Assembly (NCBI GenBank): GCA_964482235.1
Contig: CAYZWU010000084.1
Coordinates: 1 to 15,863 of the forward strand
DNA length: 15,863 nt
Source: CAYZWU01 sp964482235
GTDB taxonomy: Bacteria; Planctomycetota; B15-G4; CAYZWU01
Direction: 5' to 3'
The notes under the pieces are model-generated. The model made no database searches, was not told the DNA's origin, and saw only the letters and a program-made list of their open reading frames with translations. This document shows, one piece after another, positions 8,720 through 15,863 of this stretch. Within the stretch, counting starts at the first letter, position 1; every line of letters begins with the position of its first letter. The position numbers were made by a program, and so were the translations under genes.

Positions 8720-8748
8720 GTTATTAGCAGAATTTCCTGCTCGGACAA
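8720..8748 (-). promoter_or_regulatory. weak promoter candidate for the DUF1579 gene
   Basis: On the minus strand TTGTCC and AATAAC are separated by 17 nt, each matching the sigma-70 consensus at four of six positions. The implied transcript start lies about 75 nt before the ATG at 8639. The intervening AGCAG/CTGCT inverted repeat (5 bp) overlaps the spacer. Supported only by motif match; such consensus sites may not apply in this phylum. Confidence 0.2.
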
Positions 8749-8856
8749 GGATCAGATGACAGAAGAGAGAACCCACTCACGTTGAATGAGAAACAAATTC
8801 ACTGGCACGGTTTTGCCATGGTCGCATCAGCGCATGACATGCACAGCTCCTGCAAT

Positions 8857-11800
8857 TTACTGAGGCCGCCTGAGGGGATTGACAACCAGAGGATCAACAG
8901 TACAGATCACGCGGAAGCCCACGTTGTAGACACCCTGGTAGGGACGATAGGCAAGGCGGAATGCGGAGCGAGACCGTTTGGGCCGATCACGCCAGGAGCC
9001 GCCTCGCACAACCCGATCGCCATCGCTGGTCACATCGTCACGACCGTCTGAAGGATGATGGGGATAAGCCCTGTAGATTGACCGCGTCCACTCCGCAACG
9101 TTTCCGTGCATGTCATGGAGGCCCCAGGCATTGGGCAGGTAGTTGCCCACACCGTCCGATAGAAAGCCATTGTCATTGAAGCGGGTGTCCTTTGGAATCC
9201 AGTCGTCATACTTGCTCGCGTGCAGCCACGGTTCCCGCACCTTCTTGTAAGTGTGACACACGAATTCGCGAAGTTTCTCGTCGGCCAGATTGGCAAAGGG
9301 CGAGAAATCGGTGTCCTCGTCGCCGTAAAAGAGCGGCTTCGCTGTTCCTGCCCTGCAGGCGTATTCCCACTCTGCTTCTGTGGGCAGGGTGAACGCTTCA
9401 CCCGTCTTGTCGCTCAGCCATTCACAGAAGGACATGGCCTGTTTCCAGGACACGCGCACGACCGGTTGTTCGGGTCCGTTCACATAGAATCCACGCACAC
9501 CGAACTGCATCGAGAATCGATGCTCGACACGGCTATCGTGAGATGGATCGAATCTCTCGAACTGCGCGTTGGTCACCTCGAACCGACCCATCCAGAAGGA
9601 TTCCTCGATGCGAACGCGCGACTGCGGCCTCTCGTCCGGTTCTTTGTCCATCTCCCCCATCACGAATTCGCCGGCCGGAACGAGGATCAGTTCCATCGTC
9701 GAGCCGTCACCGAGGTCGAGGGTCCGCACGAGGCGGTCCGCGCTCTCCGGTATGAGCGCCTCTTGTCGCCGCCGGGCTTCCGCCCCATCGAAGGGCCAGT
9801 CGGGACAGATCACGCGGTCCGAAGGCGCGAGGATCCCGGATTGTACCTCTGCCGGAGAGGCGTCATAGCCCATTGTCCGGGGAATCAATTCCGGATCCGC
9901 GTCCATGCCGGCATACATTTTCAGAAGTTCACGGCGCCGGGCGGCCGGCCCCTCCACCCGCTCTATTCCGGCGATCTCGTGCCAGGTCCCGTGAAAAGGC
10001 GCGTTCAGATCTATCCACGTGATGAGCCGGTCCCACGCTTCGGCATCGAGTCGAACTCCCTGATGCCCTTTCTCGAGCAGCTGGACCAGTTGCGTCGTGC
10101 CGGCATGAAACTCCATGGGCATGAGCAGGTGATAGTCACTCTCCAGCCCGGGACGCCGGACGAAGCGATGCAATTCGGTGTACGACAGTGAAAAGTGTCC
10201 TGCGTCGCGGTCTCCCGAGTGGAAGACGCTCGTGTAGTCGGTGATGTGTTCCCGCTCCTTCAAGTTGGGGAGGTCATCCCTCTCGCCGTCATGACACCGG
10301 ACACAGTACTTGTCCAGCACGGGCTGGACTTCGCGTTCGAAGTTGAATCCCCGCTCCGGTCCGTACCACGGTGCGATTTCAGAAGGAACTGCTCCGGACG
10401 CGAAGGTCTGCATGGCTGGCGGAGCCGAGTTCTGGGTTTCGTGGCAGCCGACACAGGACAGGACCTCGCCGGGCATGGCTGTGAACCAGCTGCGCATGAG
10501 CTGCACAGCCTTCCCCTCTCCATCGAGGGGCTGCACAGCGATTGGCGTGTTGGCGGGAACCCGGAAATAGGCGGATCCGTCCTCATGAACGGGCACCGTA
10601 CCCATGATCCGTTTGATATCCCAGGGACCTTCCATGCCCACCACGGCCTGTGGTCCGCCCATTCCCGGGTAAAGAAAGTGGTAGGTGAACAACCTCAGTC
10701 GCTTGACGGTTCCCCGGGGAATACCCTTCAATCCGTCACCGGCGTGAACATCGGTCATGTAGACCGTCGCATCCCTGCGGGCCAGATCAACCCGGTCGGG
10801 GATGACCGGCGGCCTGGGCTTTTTCTGCACCGGCACCGGCTCGAAGAGCACATACCCGGGTTCTTCCCTGAGGAGAAGCATGTTGTCGAACACGTCAACG
10901 AGGTACACGCCCCAGAGCGCGTCGGGCGTGGGCTTGCAGGACACGAGGAAGTACTTGTCGCTCAGGGGAAAGGGATGCAGGAACTTCGGCCACGAGGCAT
11001 CCACCAGCTGATCCTGGATGAGGATCGATTCGTATCGAGGATCCGTCTCGGAAGCGACGGGTTTCCCGAAGCCCGGGATGCGTTGTATGGCGCCGGCCGC
11101 TTCCCGGCGGCCTCTGGCGATGTCGAAAAGGACCAGCTCCCCCATACGGGGCACGCCATGATGGCCGCTGACGATGCCCGCGAACTGTGTCGAACGGCCG
11201 GGAAGGGGTTTCGCATAGAATAGCGAATTCGGCCAGTAGGAGTTGCTGCCGTAGTACTCCATCTGTCCGGTACCGTCCGGATTCATGTGAAACAGCACGC
11301 GATCGTGACTGTGGGGCGTGTCGGTATACTCCCATCGCAAATAGAGAATCCGTCCACTGGGAAGCATGGTCGGGCACCAGTTGTGCTCCTGGTCGAAACA
11401 GAGCTGCCGGATCCCCGAGCCATCGGCGTTCATGGAATACAGAACCGCGGTGCGCTGGCTTCCATTAACACAGGGCACGGCGACCATGTAGGCGTTGGAC
11501 GTGAACACGATCCGCCCGTCCGGCAGGTAGCAGGCGTCATAGCTGTCGACGTCCGGCTGGTCCCCGGGCGTGACCTGGCGGAGAGCTGTCCCGTCGATAC
11601 GCACCTCGAATATCTGCCAGCAGTTGTTCGTGCCGATGGACGAAAAGAGCACGCGATCCGCATCGAAATGAAGGTCCACGTCGCCAACAAAGACCGGATT
11701 CTCGGGACGATAGAGGGTGGTCAGTGCTCCTCCGGGTCGCACCGGCGAAAGAACCGCGATCTCATCGTCGAATCCGCTGCGGGGCAGGCCGCAGTTGCTG

Positions 11801-13278
11801 ACCCAGTTGTTCACCAGGCCGAGCCCCGGACTCTTGTCGCTCCTCCGGACCACGAGCAGCTCGTCGAATTGGAGGAGAGGATTCTCGAGCAGTGCTTCGT
11901 ACTGCAGGTTCACCAGTTGCTCGGCTCCGTCGAGTGCATCATCATCGCACCGCGTCAAGCCCTCCCGGATCATTGGAAGCCGGTTCTCGATGTCGTTCAA
12001 GCGACTCAGGTACGAGGGTCCCTGTGGGTATTCCTCAGGGAAACTCATTGTGAGATCCGAAATGGCACGGCGCAGTGCCGGCAGATTCACCTGCTCCAGA
12101 CGCTTCTGCCATGCCAGAAAAGCGTCCCGTTTCGCGGCTGCCTGCGCATACAGCTCGAGCCATCGGGGATCGTCCGGCGGAGCAGTCGTCCGTTCAAGAG
12201 CCTTCAGTGTATTCCAGTGTGTCGCACCACCAAGAGCGATCAGCGCCTTCTCGAACTCGACATCCGATCCCTCCACGAGCCAATCCAGGTGGTCACGATT
12301 CACCGCGGCCGCGTCGCGCTCCATCCGGGCAGCTTCATCGTGAAAGTCATTTTTAATAATTTGCCAGAGGTCCGATAGAGCACCGCGGGAATACCGGTCC
12401 AGGCGCCGCTCGCCGAAACGCGCCAGCAGAGCTTTGCGCGACGCAAGCATGGTCCGGGCCCAGGTCGTCTCTCGGCTGTACAATCCCGCGATCGAGAGTA
12501 CCTCCCATTTCCGGGCAAGGTACTTTTCCACTGCAACACGCTGGTCAGCCTCGAGGGCACGACCGTAAAGGATGATCTCGGCCACATCGCCGTCCCACTC
12601 CTGCCCCTGACTGAACCACCGCCCGATGCGCAGTTCGTTGGTGGAATCGCCCACGTTGGCCATGGAGGTCGTTCCGGCCTCCACACCGTTCCTGTGAAGA
12701 ACGAATCGAGAGCCGTACTTCACCACGCTGTAGATATAGGCCCCCGAGTTCCCGGGCGTGAGCCTGGTGTGAACCCCTTTGCCGGCGGCCAGCTCCAGAT
12801 AGGTCGTGCCGTCGGACTTCGTGCCCAGCGTCCACCAGCGAGGCGCCCCCTTGCCAAACCGATTGCCAATGATGCCGCGCCAGTTATTCGACGCGTCATG
12901 ATCCAACGAGGCCACGACGAACAGGGTCCAGCTCTCGCTGGACCAATCTCGCCCGATCGGATTGACCATGGAGTCGTTGCCATGGAATCGAAGCACGGAC
13001 CTCCCACCCATGGCGTTCAGCGAGAGGGTGGGCTGATTCCCATCCACGGTCTGCGTAGCGTGGTGCCCTCGACCGGACTTGTCGATCCATTTTTCGACAG
13101 GACTACCATCCGGAAATGGGTCCGGCGCGCCGTCGCCGTCCAGGTCGAATGCATCCAGCCAGAGGATGCAGGCCGGGACATCCTGATCCGGATGGAAGCG
13201 TTCATCGTCAGCCTGTGCATCCAGAGACAAGGGAGGAAGCAGAAGGGAGAGAATGAGGATGAGGCGGATGTGTATCAT
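8857..13278 (-). CDS. secreted LamG / HzsA-like diheme / SUMF1 fusion protein
   Basis: A 1473-residue exported fusion. The ATG at 13278 has GAAGGA 10 nt upstream; a GTG at 13281 is a possible alternative. The signal peptide is RLILILSLLLPPLSLDAQA. Residues about 35-262 are a LamG/concanavalin-like domain (LWLDAFDLDGDG, GRWFSQGQEWDGDVAEI). Residues about 265-480 are a helical stretch I do not recognise. From about 530 come PD40-like propeller blades (WQIFEVRIDGTALRQ at 554, LYSMNADGSGIRQL) followed by a hydrazine-synthase-alpha-like segment (GTVPVHEDGSAYFRVPANTP). Heme motifs are CVGCH at 942-946 and CVRCH at 992-996. From about 1185 is a SUMF1 domain (LILVPAGEFVMG, WGLHDMHGNVAEW from 1385, RVVRGGSW to 1429, GFRV). 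The paired cysteines that follow GGS in true formylglycine-generating enzymes are absent. Resemblance to HzsA is to a broad family and does not imply hydrazine synthesis; a redox or binding role is inferred. Confidence 0.88.
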   Translation of the reverse strand: MIHIRLILILSLLLPPLSLDAQADDERFHPDQDVPACILWLDAFDLDGDGAPDPFPDGSPVEKWIDKSGRGHHATQTVDGNQPTLSLNAMGGRSVLRFHGNDSMVNPIGRDWSSESWTLFVVASLDHDASNNWRGIIGNRFGKGAPRWWTLGTKSDGTTYLELAAGKGVHTRLTPGNSGAYIYSVVKYGSRFVLHRNGVEAGTTSMANVGDSTNELRIGRWFSQGQEWDGDVAEIILYGRALEADQRVAVEKYLARKWEVLSIAGLYSRETTWARTMLASRKALLARFGERRLDRYSRGALSDLWQIIKNDFHDEAARMERDAAAVNRDHLDWLVEGSDVEFEKALIALGGATHWNTLKALERTTAPPDDPRWLELYAQAAAKRDAFLAWQKRLEQVNLPALRRAISDLTMSFPEEYPQGPSYLSRLNDIENRLPMIREGLTRCDDDALDGAEQLVNLQYEALLENPLLQFDELLVVRRSDKSPGLGLVNNWVSNCGLPRSGFDDEIAVLSPVRPGGALTTLYRPENPVFVGDVDLHFDADRVLFSSIGTNNCWQIFEVRIDGTALRQVTPGDQPDVDSYDACYLPDGRIVFTSNAYMVAVPCVNGSQRTAVLYSMNADGSGIRQLCFDQEHNWCPTMLPSGRILYLRWEYTDTPHSHDRVLFHMNPDGTGQMEYYGSNSYWPNSLFYAKPLPGRSTQFAGIVSGHHGVPRMGELVLFDIARGRREAAGAIQRIPGFGKPVASETDPRYESILIQDQLVDASWPKFLHPFPLSDKYFLVSCKPTPDALWGVYLVDVFDNMLLLREEPGYVLFEPVPVQKKPRPPVIPDRVDLARRDATVYMTDVHAGDGLKGIPRGTVKRLRLFTYHFLYPGMGGPQAVVGMEGPWDIKRIMGTVPVHEDGSAYFRVPANTPIAVQPLDGEGKAVQLMRSWFTAMPGEVLSCVGCHETQNSAPPAMQTFASGAVPSEIAPWYGPERGFNFEREVQPVLDKYCVRCHDGERDDLPNLKEREHITDYTSVFHSGDRDAGHFSLSYTELHRFVRRPGLESDYHLLMPMEFHAGTTQLVQLLEKGHQGVRLDAEAWDRLITWIDLNAPFHGTWHEIAGIERVEGPAARRRELLKMYAGMDADPELIPRTMGYDASPAEVQSGILAPSDRVICPDWPFDGAEARRRQEALIPESADRLVRTLDLGDGSTMELILVPAGEFVMGEMDKEPDERPQSRVRIEESFWMGRFEVTNAQFERFDPSHDSRVEHRFSMQFGVRGFYVNGPEQPVVRVSWKQAMSFCEWLSDKTGEAFTLPTEAEWEYACRAGTAKPLFYGDEDTDFSPFANLADEKLREFVCHTYKKVREPWLHASKYDDWIPKDTRFNDNGFLSDGVGNYLPNAWGLHDMHGNVAEWTRSIYRAYPHHPSDGRDDVTSDGDRVVRGGSWRDRPKRSRSAFRLAYRPYQGVYNVGFRVICTVDPLVVNPLRRPQ

Positions 13279-13438
13279 CACAGGTTCATCCTTCAGTTGT
13301 CAGATATAATTTGGCCATCATGTATCCCTCCAATGTCTTGAAAGGAACTTTTGAACAAGCTATCCGTAAGTGTTACCCTAAGTCCTTTTCAAATTAAACA
13401 TTAACCTACCATACATCACCCTGATTGGACCGCAAAAT

Positions 13439-13456
13439 TCGCTGGACCACTTCAGC
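13439..13456 (+). repeat. 18-bp direct repeat, copy 2
   Basis: Identical to 2287-2304 and in the same orientation. It is preceded at 13425-13438 by a diverged partial copy (TTGGACCGCAAAATTC), giving an imperfect tandem with a period of about 17 bp. It ends 39 nt before the ATG at 13496, inside the divergent promoter region between the HzsA-like fusion and the next gene. Confidence 0.8.
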
Positions 13457-13495
13457 CGCTATGAGCTGCGCGGCTTCGTCCTGGGGGAGAAGATG

Positions 13496-14572
13496 ATGAG
13501 AGCGTTTCTACTGACCATCGCTGTCCTCATGGTCGCGTCTTCCGCGGCTGGGCAGGGAGACGAATCGGACAAGCAGAACGAGAAGCTCCTCGACACGACC
13601 CGGCGCCTCATGGCCTCGCAATCGCATGCCGTCCGTGCCTGGGGCGCCTACATCGCCGGGCACCATGGGCTGAAAGAAGCCATCCCCGAGCTGCGCGGAC
13701 TCTTACACTCCGTGGCAGGGGACGAGGATGGGTATCCTCATCGGAAAGTGGCGCAAATCGAGCATTACGTATGTTACGCGGCCCTCGACGCCCTGATCAG
13801 ACTCGAGGCAGAGGTCCCTTCGAACGAGCTGCTTGCCCTCCCGGGGCGCTTCAAGACCTGCGCCTTCCTGCTCCTGTACGGCGAGCCGAAGGAAAACCAG
13901 GCCGCCCTTCTCGACCTCGTCCGATCTTCACCGACGGCACGCGCATGCTGGACGGCTGTATGCAATCTGCTCGTCCCTCTCAAGACGCCCGGTCTCGCGG
14001 CGTTCCTCCTTGACGGCCTCCATCTCAAGGTGGAGCTCACCGTCGTGGATCCGGGCAAATTCGGCGGCGGCGGAAGCTCCGGATCGGGTTCCGGAGATGC
14101 CTGGTTTTCTGTTCCCGAGGGGTTTCCGCCCATCACTCTCTACTTTCTCGAGGAGAGGCAGAGGGACGGCAACATCCTGGTCGCGGATGGCGATCACCCG
14201 GTCTACTGCCGCTGCCGGATCGTCGAGCCCGGCAGATCAGCGGGCAGCGGTTCACAGTCAAGCAACCGGAAGAGCAACGACTACCGCATGAATTTCCTGG
14301 CCCAGCTTGCAGGCGTCTGCCTCGAGGAGCTCGGTTACAATCCCAAGCGCCATGAAAGAATTGAATGGACCGACGCTGCCGCTTTCATGGCCGACGTGAG
14401 CGCCATCCGCACGATCACCAGGAAGGACTTCGAGAGCTTCGCCGCATTCTTTCAGAGCCAAGGTCTGCTCTCTCCCGAGGAGAAACACGTCTTGAGACCG
14501 TCCATGGAGTTCAAGGCGCACGACCTTCGCAAGGACAAGTCCGAGGAGCTCCCGGTTATCGGTTCCCGGTAG
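13496..14572 (+). CDS. secreted protein of unknown function, possibly HEAT-repeat-like
   Basis: A 358-residue exported protein I cannot place in a family. The ATG at 13496 lies 6 nt after GGGGGAG; a second ATG at 13493 is equally possible. The signal peptide is RAFLLTIAVLMVASSAAGQ. The first half is built of short helices reminiscent of HEAT/armadillo repeats (SHAVRAWGAYIAGHHGLKEA, then IPELRGLLHS, ALDALIRLEAEVP), a fold used for protein-protein contacts. A Gly/Ser-rich loop (GGGGSSGSGSG, about 190-200) separates it from a second half containing FPPITLYFLEERQRDG and a second Ser/Asn-rich stretch near 250. No catalytic motif is evident. It is transcribed divergently from the HzsA-like gene and followed by about 330 bp of non-coding DNA, so it is probably monocistronic. 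Confidence 0.75.
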   Translation: MRAFLLTIAVLMVASSAAGQGDESDKQNEKLLDTTRRLMASQSHAVRAWGAYIAGHHGLKEAIPELRGLLHSVAGDEDGYPHRKVAQIEHYVCYAALDALIRLEAEVPSNELLALPGRFKTCAFLLLYGEPKENQAALLDLVRSSPTARACWTAVCNLLVPLKTPGLAAFLLDGLHLKVELTVVDPGKFGGGGSSGSGSGDAWFSVPEGFPPITLYFLEERQRDGNILVADGDHPVYCRCRIVEPGRSAGSGSQSSNRKSNDYRMNFLAQLAGVCLEELGYNPKRHERIEWTDAAAFMADVSAIRTITRKDFESFAAFFQSQGLLSPEEKHVLRPSMEFKAHDLRKDKSEELPVIGSR

Positions 14573-14902
14573 TTCGCGTCCAGGCCGGAACGCCCTCCTT
14601 CCCGTTCCGGACGAGATACAATCTTACCCCCCACTCGCTGCCAACCGCCCTATCTCGCCACGCTGTTAACCAGATAGGGCGTTCGCCGAACCAAAAAAAA
14701 GAACCATCAATGTAACTCACCTCTGGTGCTTGAATTGCCCTGCCTCTCCGAGTTGTGCCGATACACCTGTGCAGGCACACCCAAGACAAATTTTCCGCTT
14801 TTCTTGTCGTGTGAACGATCGTTTTTGCGAGATCTGATTGGATAGCGAATTCAATGCGAACTCGTGTTTCAAAGCGTTTGTGTTCTTGAAGGGAGGCTCG
14901 AA
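14573..14902. other. non-coding region between the HEAT-like and protease genes
   Basis: It holds no gene that I can support; a minus-strand frame across 14556-14924 is unrecognised, overlaps both flanking genes and lacks a clear ribosome binding site. Visible elements are a 10-bp stem-loop at 14646-14681, an A-run at 14693-14700, a 10-bp palindrome AACGATCGTT at 14814-14823 that could be an operator for the protease gene, and the GGGAGG ribosome binding site at 14891-14896. The second half is more AT-rich than the flanking genes. Confidence 0.5.
14646..14681. repeat. 10-bp inverted repeat (stem-loop)
   Basis: CGCCCTATCT at 14646-14655 pairs perfectly with AGATAGGGCG at 14672-14681 around a 16-nt loop. 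With mismatches the stem extends outward to 16 positions (13 matched). It lies 74 nt after the HEAT-like gene's stop, where a terminator would be expected, but no T-run follows; instead an A-run begins at 14693. It may be a factor-dependent terminator, an RNA stabiliser or a mobile-element end. Confidence 0.55.
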
Positions 14903-15835
14903 ATGTCTCTGAGTATGGCAGCACGTTTCGGTTTTATCTCAGCCCTTGTCCTTTTCTTGTCTGTTCCCCTTCATCCACAGGATCGAAGGGAGGAGATTCC
15001 TCTGCAGGGCAGCTTCCTGGGAGAGGGGTGGTCCGCTGCTGAAGACGTGCTTCCCGCATGTGGTCCGGAAGGCGGCGGCGAGGTCGCGCCTTCTGTTCTG
15101 TACGCGGATCTTCCCGTCATCGAGAAAGGCCTGGCTGACAAGATCATCCGGATGAACCCGACGGAGATGATCCGCGTCATCATCGCGCTCAAGTACCAGC
15201 CCCACGACGTTGTGGCCCGGAATGTTGCGTCTGCCCATACCGCGGAAAAACAGGAGATTAGAGGGGTGATCAAGGCCATCCACGCCAAGTACGCCTCAAG
15301 ACGCGTGCAGAAGAGCGGCCCCGACGCCGACAACTACAACAACCCCGACCTCGTGCTGACTCCCGAAGACCAAGCCGTCTTGCAGGCGGCGCAAGAGAAG
15401 CATGAAGCCCTGTCGCTCACTCTCAAGAAGGAGGCGGCAGCTCTGCTCGCAGAGGAACTCGATTCGGATCAACAGAGCGTGCGGACCGTCGTCGCCGCCC
15501 TGGGGGGCGAGGTGGAGTTCGGCACGATCTGCGTCAACGCGCTGGTGGCCAAAGTCCCGGTGGGCGCCATCGCCCAGGTGGCGGCACTTGACGAGGTGGC
15601 GCGCGTGATCGAGGACAAGCTCCGCGAGAAGAAACTCGACATTGCCGCCGATGCAACACGCGTACGAGATCCCTCGGGCAGCTTCTGGGACAACGGCTAC
15701 GACGGCGACAATTACGAGCCCGCCGTCCTCGACTGCGGGACCGATATGACCCACCCCGGCTTGACCGACTCGTCGGGCCGCTCCAACTTCTACGCTTGGT
15801 ATCTTGTGGCTGTAAACGGCGGAGTAAAAGTGTAA
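14903..15835 (+). pseudogene. S8 (subtilisin-like) serine protease, 5' fragment disrupted by an IS end
   Basis: The start of a secreted subtilisin-family protease. The ATG at 14903 has GGGAGG 6 nt upstream; the in-frame GTG at 14864 has no such site. The signal peptide is ARFGFISALVLFLSVPLHPQ. Residues about 80-260 resemble a propeptide, ending in an inhibitor I9-like part (VRTVVAALGGEVEF, VAKVPVGAIAQVAALDEVAR). The catalytic domain begins with VLDCGTDMTHPGL, whose Asp277 is the expected catalytic aspartate. The frame then stops 34 residues later in VNGGVKV, and the catalytic His and Ser are missing. The break coincides with the insertion-sequence-like end beginning near 15811, so the last residues appear to be IS-derived. 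The product as read would be inactive; the remainder of the gene may lie beyond the insertion, outside the window. Confidence 0.75.
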
Positions 15836-15863
15836 CGGATGGCGTTTGAAAAGTGTAACACAG
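15811..15863. mobile_element. terminal end of a probable IS21-family insertion sequence (runs off the window)
   Basis: The segment begins TGTAAACGGCGGAG and contains two direct copies of AAAAGTGTAAC (15826-15836 and 15849-15859), spaced 23 bp apart. TG-starting ends with several direct copies of a GTGTAAC- or GTGTACC-like motif are characteristic of IS21-type elements, where they bind the IstA transposase. The abrupt loss of the protease frame at the same point supports an insertion boundary. The exact junction is uncertain by several bases, the transposase genes are outside the window, and the target duplication cannot be seen. Confidence 0.6.

Noticed and set aside
9220..12378. Long plus-strand frames (9220-10191, 10195-11223, 11287-12378)
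   Set aside because: All are antisense to the HzsA-like fusion, whose translation carries clear domain motifs throughout.
8857..13278. Reading the HzsA-like protein as evidence of anammox or hydrazine synthesis
   Set aside because: HzsA-like propeller and cytochrome proteins are widespread in non-anammox bacteria; no HzsB/HzsC genes accompany it, and the added LamG and SUMF1 domains argue for another role.
13282..13310. TATAAT at 13305-13310 as a plus-strand promoter for the HEAT-like gene
   Set aside because: No acceptable -35 element lies 16-18 nt upstream, and it is about 185 nt from the start codon.
14640..14690. Possible integron attC site at the stem-loop
   Set aside because: The flanking boxes do not fit: the right arm reads GTTCGCC rather than GTTRRRY and the left TGCCAAC rather than RYYYAAC; no integrase or cassette array is seen.
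14556..14924. A 122-codon minus-strand frame between the HEAT-like and protease genes
   Set aside because: It overlaps the 3' end of one gene and the start of the other, has no recognisable family and no clear ribosome binding site.

Overview
The window is GC-rich, densely coding bacterial DNA. No rRNA, tRNA or housekeeping marker is present, so the organism can only be inferred. Secreted DUF1549/DUF1553, DUF1501 (Tat-exported) and pre-peptidase C-terminal (PPC) proteins, together with a very large hydrazine-synthase-alpha-like multi-heme protein carrying a SUMF1 domain, are typical of Planctomycetota, Verrucomicrobiota, Lentisphaerota and nearby candidate phyla. That placement follows from family knowledge; the sequence does not prove it.

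Layout. (1) Positions 1-1899 hold a nearly complete OPT-family peptide transporter, cut by the left edge. (2) Positions 1900-2544 are non-coding, with an AT-rich core, insertion-sequence-like motifs and a possibly structured leader just before the next gene. (3) Positions 2545-7906 are a three-gene plus-strand operon: a DUF1549/DUF1553 protein, a Tat-exported DUF1501 protein, and a secreted protein with two PPC domains. Gaps are 47 bp, then a start/stop overlap. (4) Positions 8010-13278 are a minus-strand pair: a 1473-residue secreted fusion (LamG-like, helical linker, HzsA-like propeller with two CxxCH heme motifs, SUMF1) followed by a DUF1579 lipoprotein. (5) Positions 13496-14572 are a secreted protein of unknown function, possibly HEAT-like. 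(6) From 14903 there is an S8 (subtilisin-like) protease whose reading frame breaks off just after the catalytic Asp, at what looks like the end of an IS21-type insertion sequence running off the right edge.

How the genes fit together. Every gene after the transporter has a signal peptide, Tat signal or lipobox, so the region encodes an envelope or extracellular set. In related operons DUF1549/DUF1553 proteins often carry their own cytochrome and accompany DUF1501 proteins. Here the DUF1549 protein has no CxxCH motif, and the only heme motifs lie in the divergently placed HzsA-like fusion. The substrate and biochemical role of this set are unknown; their joint action is inference.

The most notable observations are the domain architecture of the 1473-residue fusion, the heme-less DUF1549 subtype, an exact 18-bp direct repeat (2287-2304 and 13439-13456) bracketing the whole DUF1549-to-HzsA-like block, and the apparent IS disruption of the protease gene.
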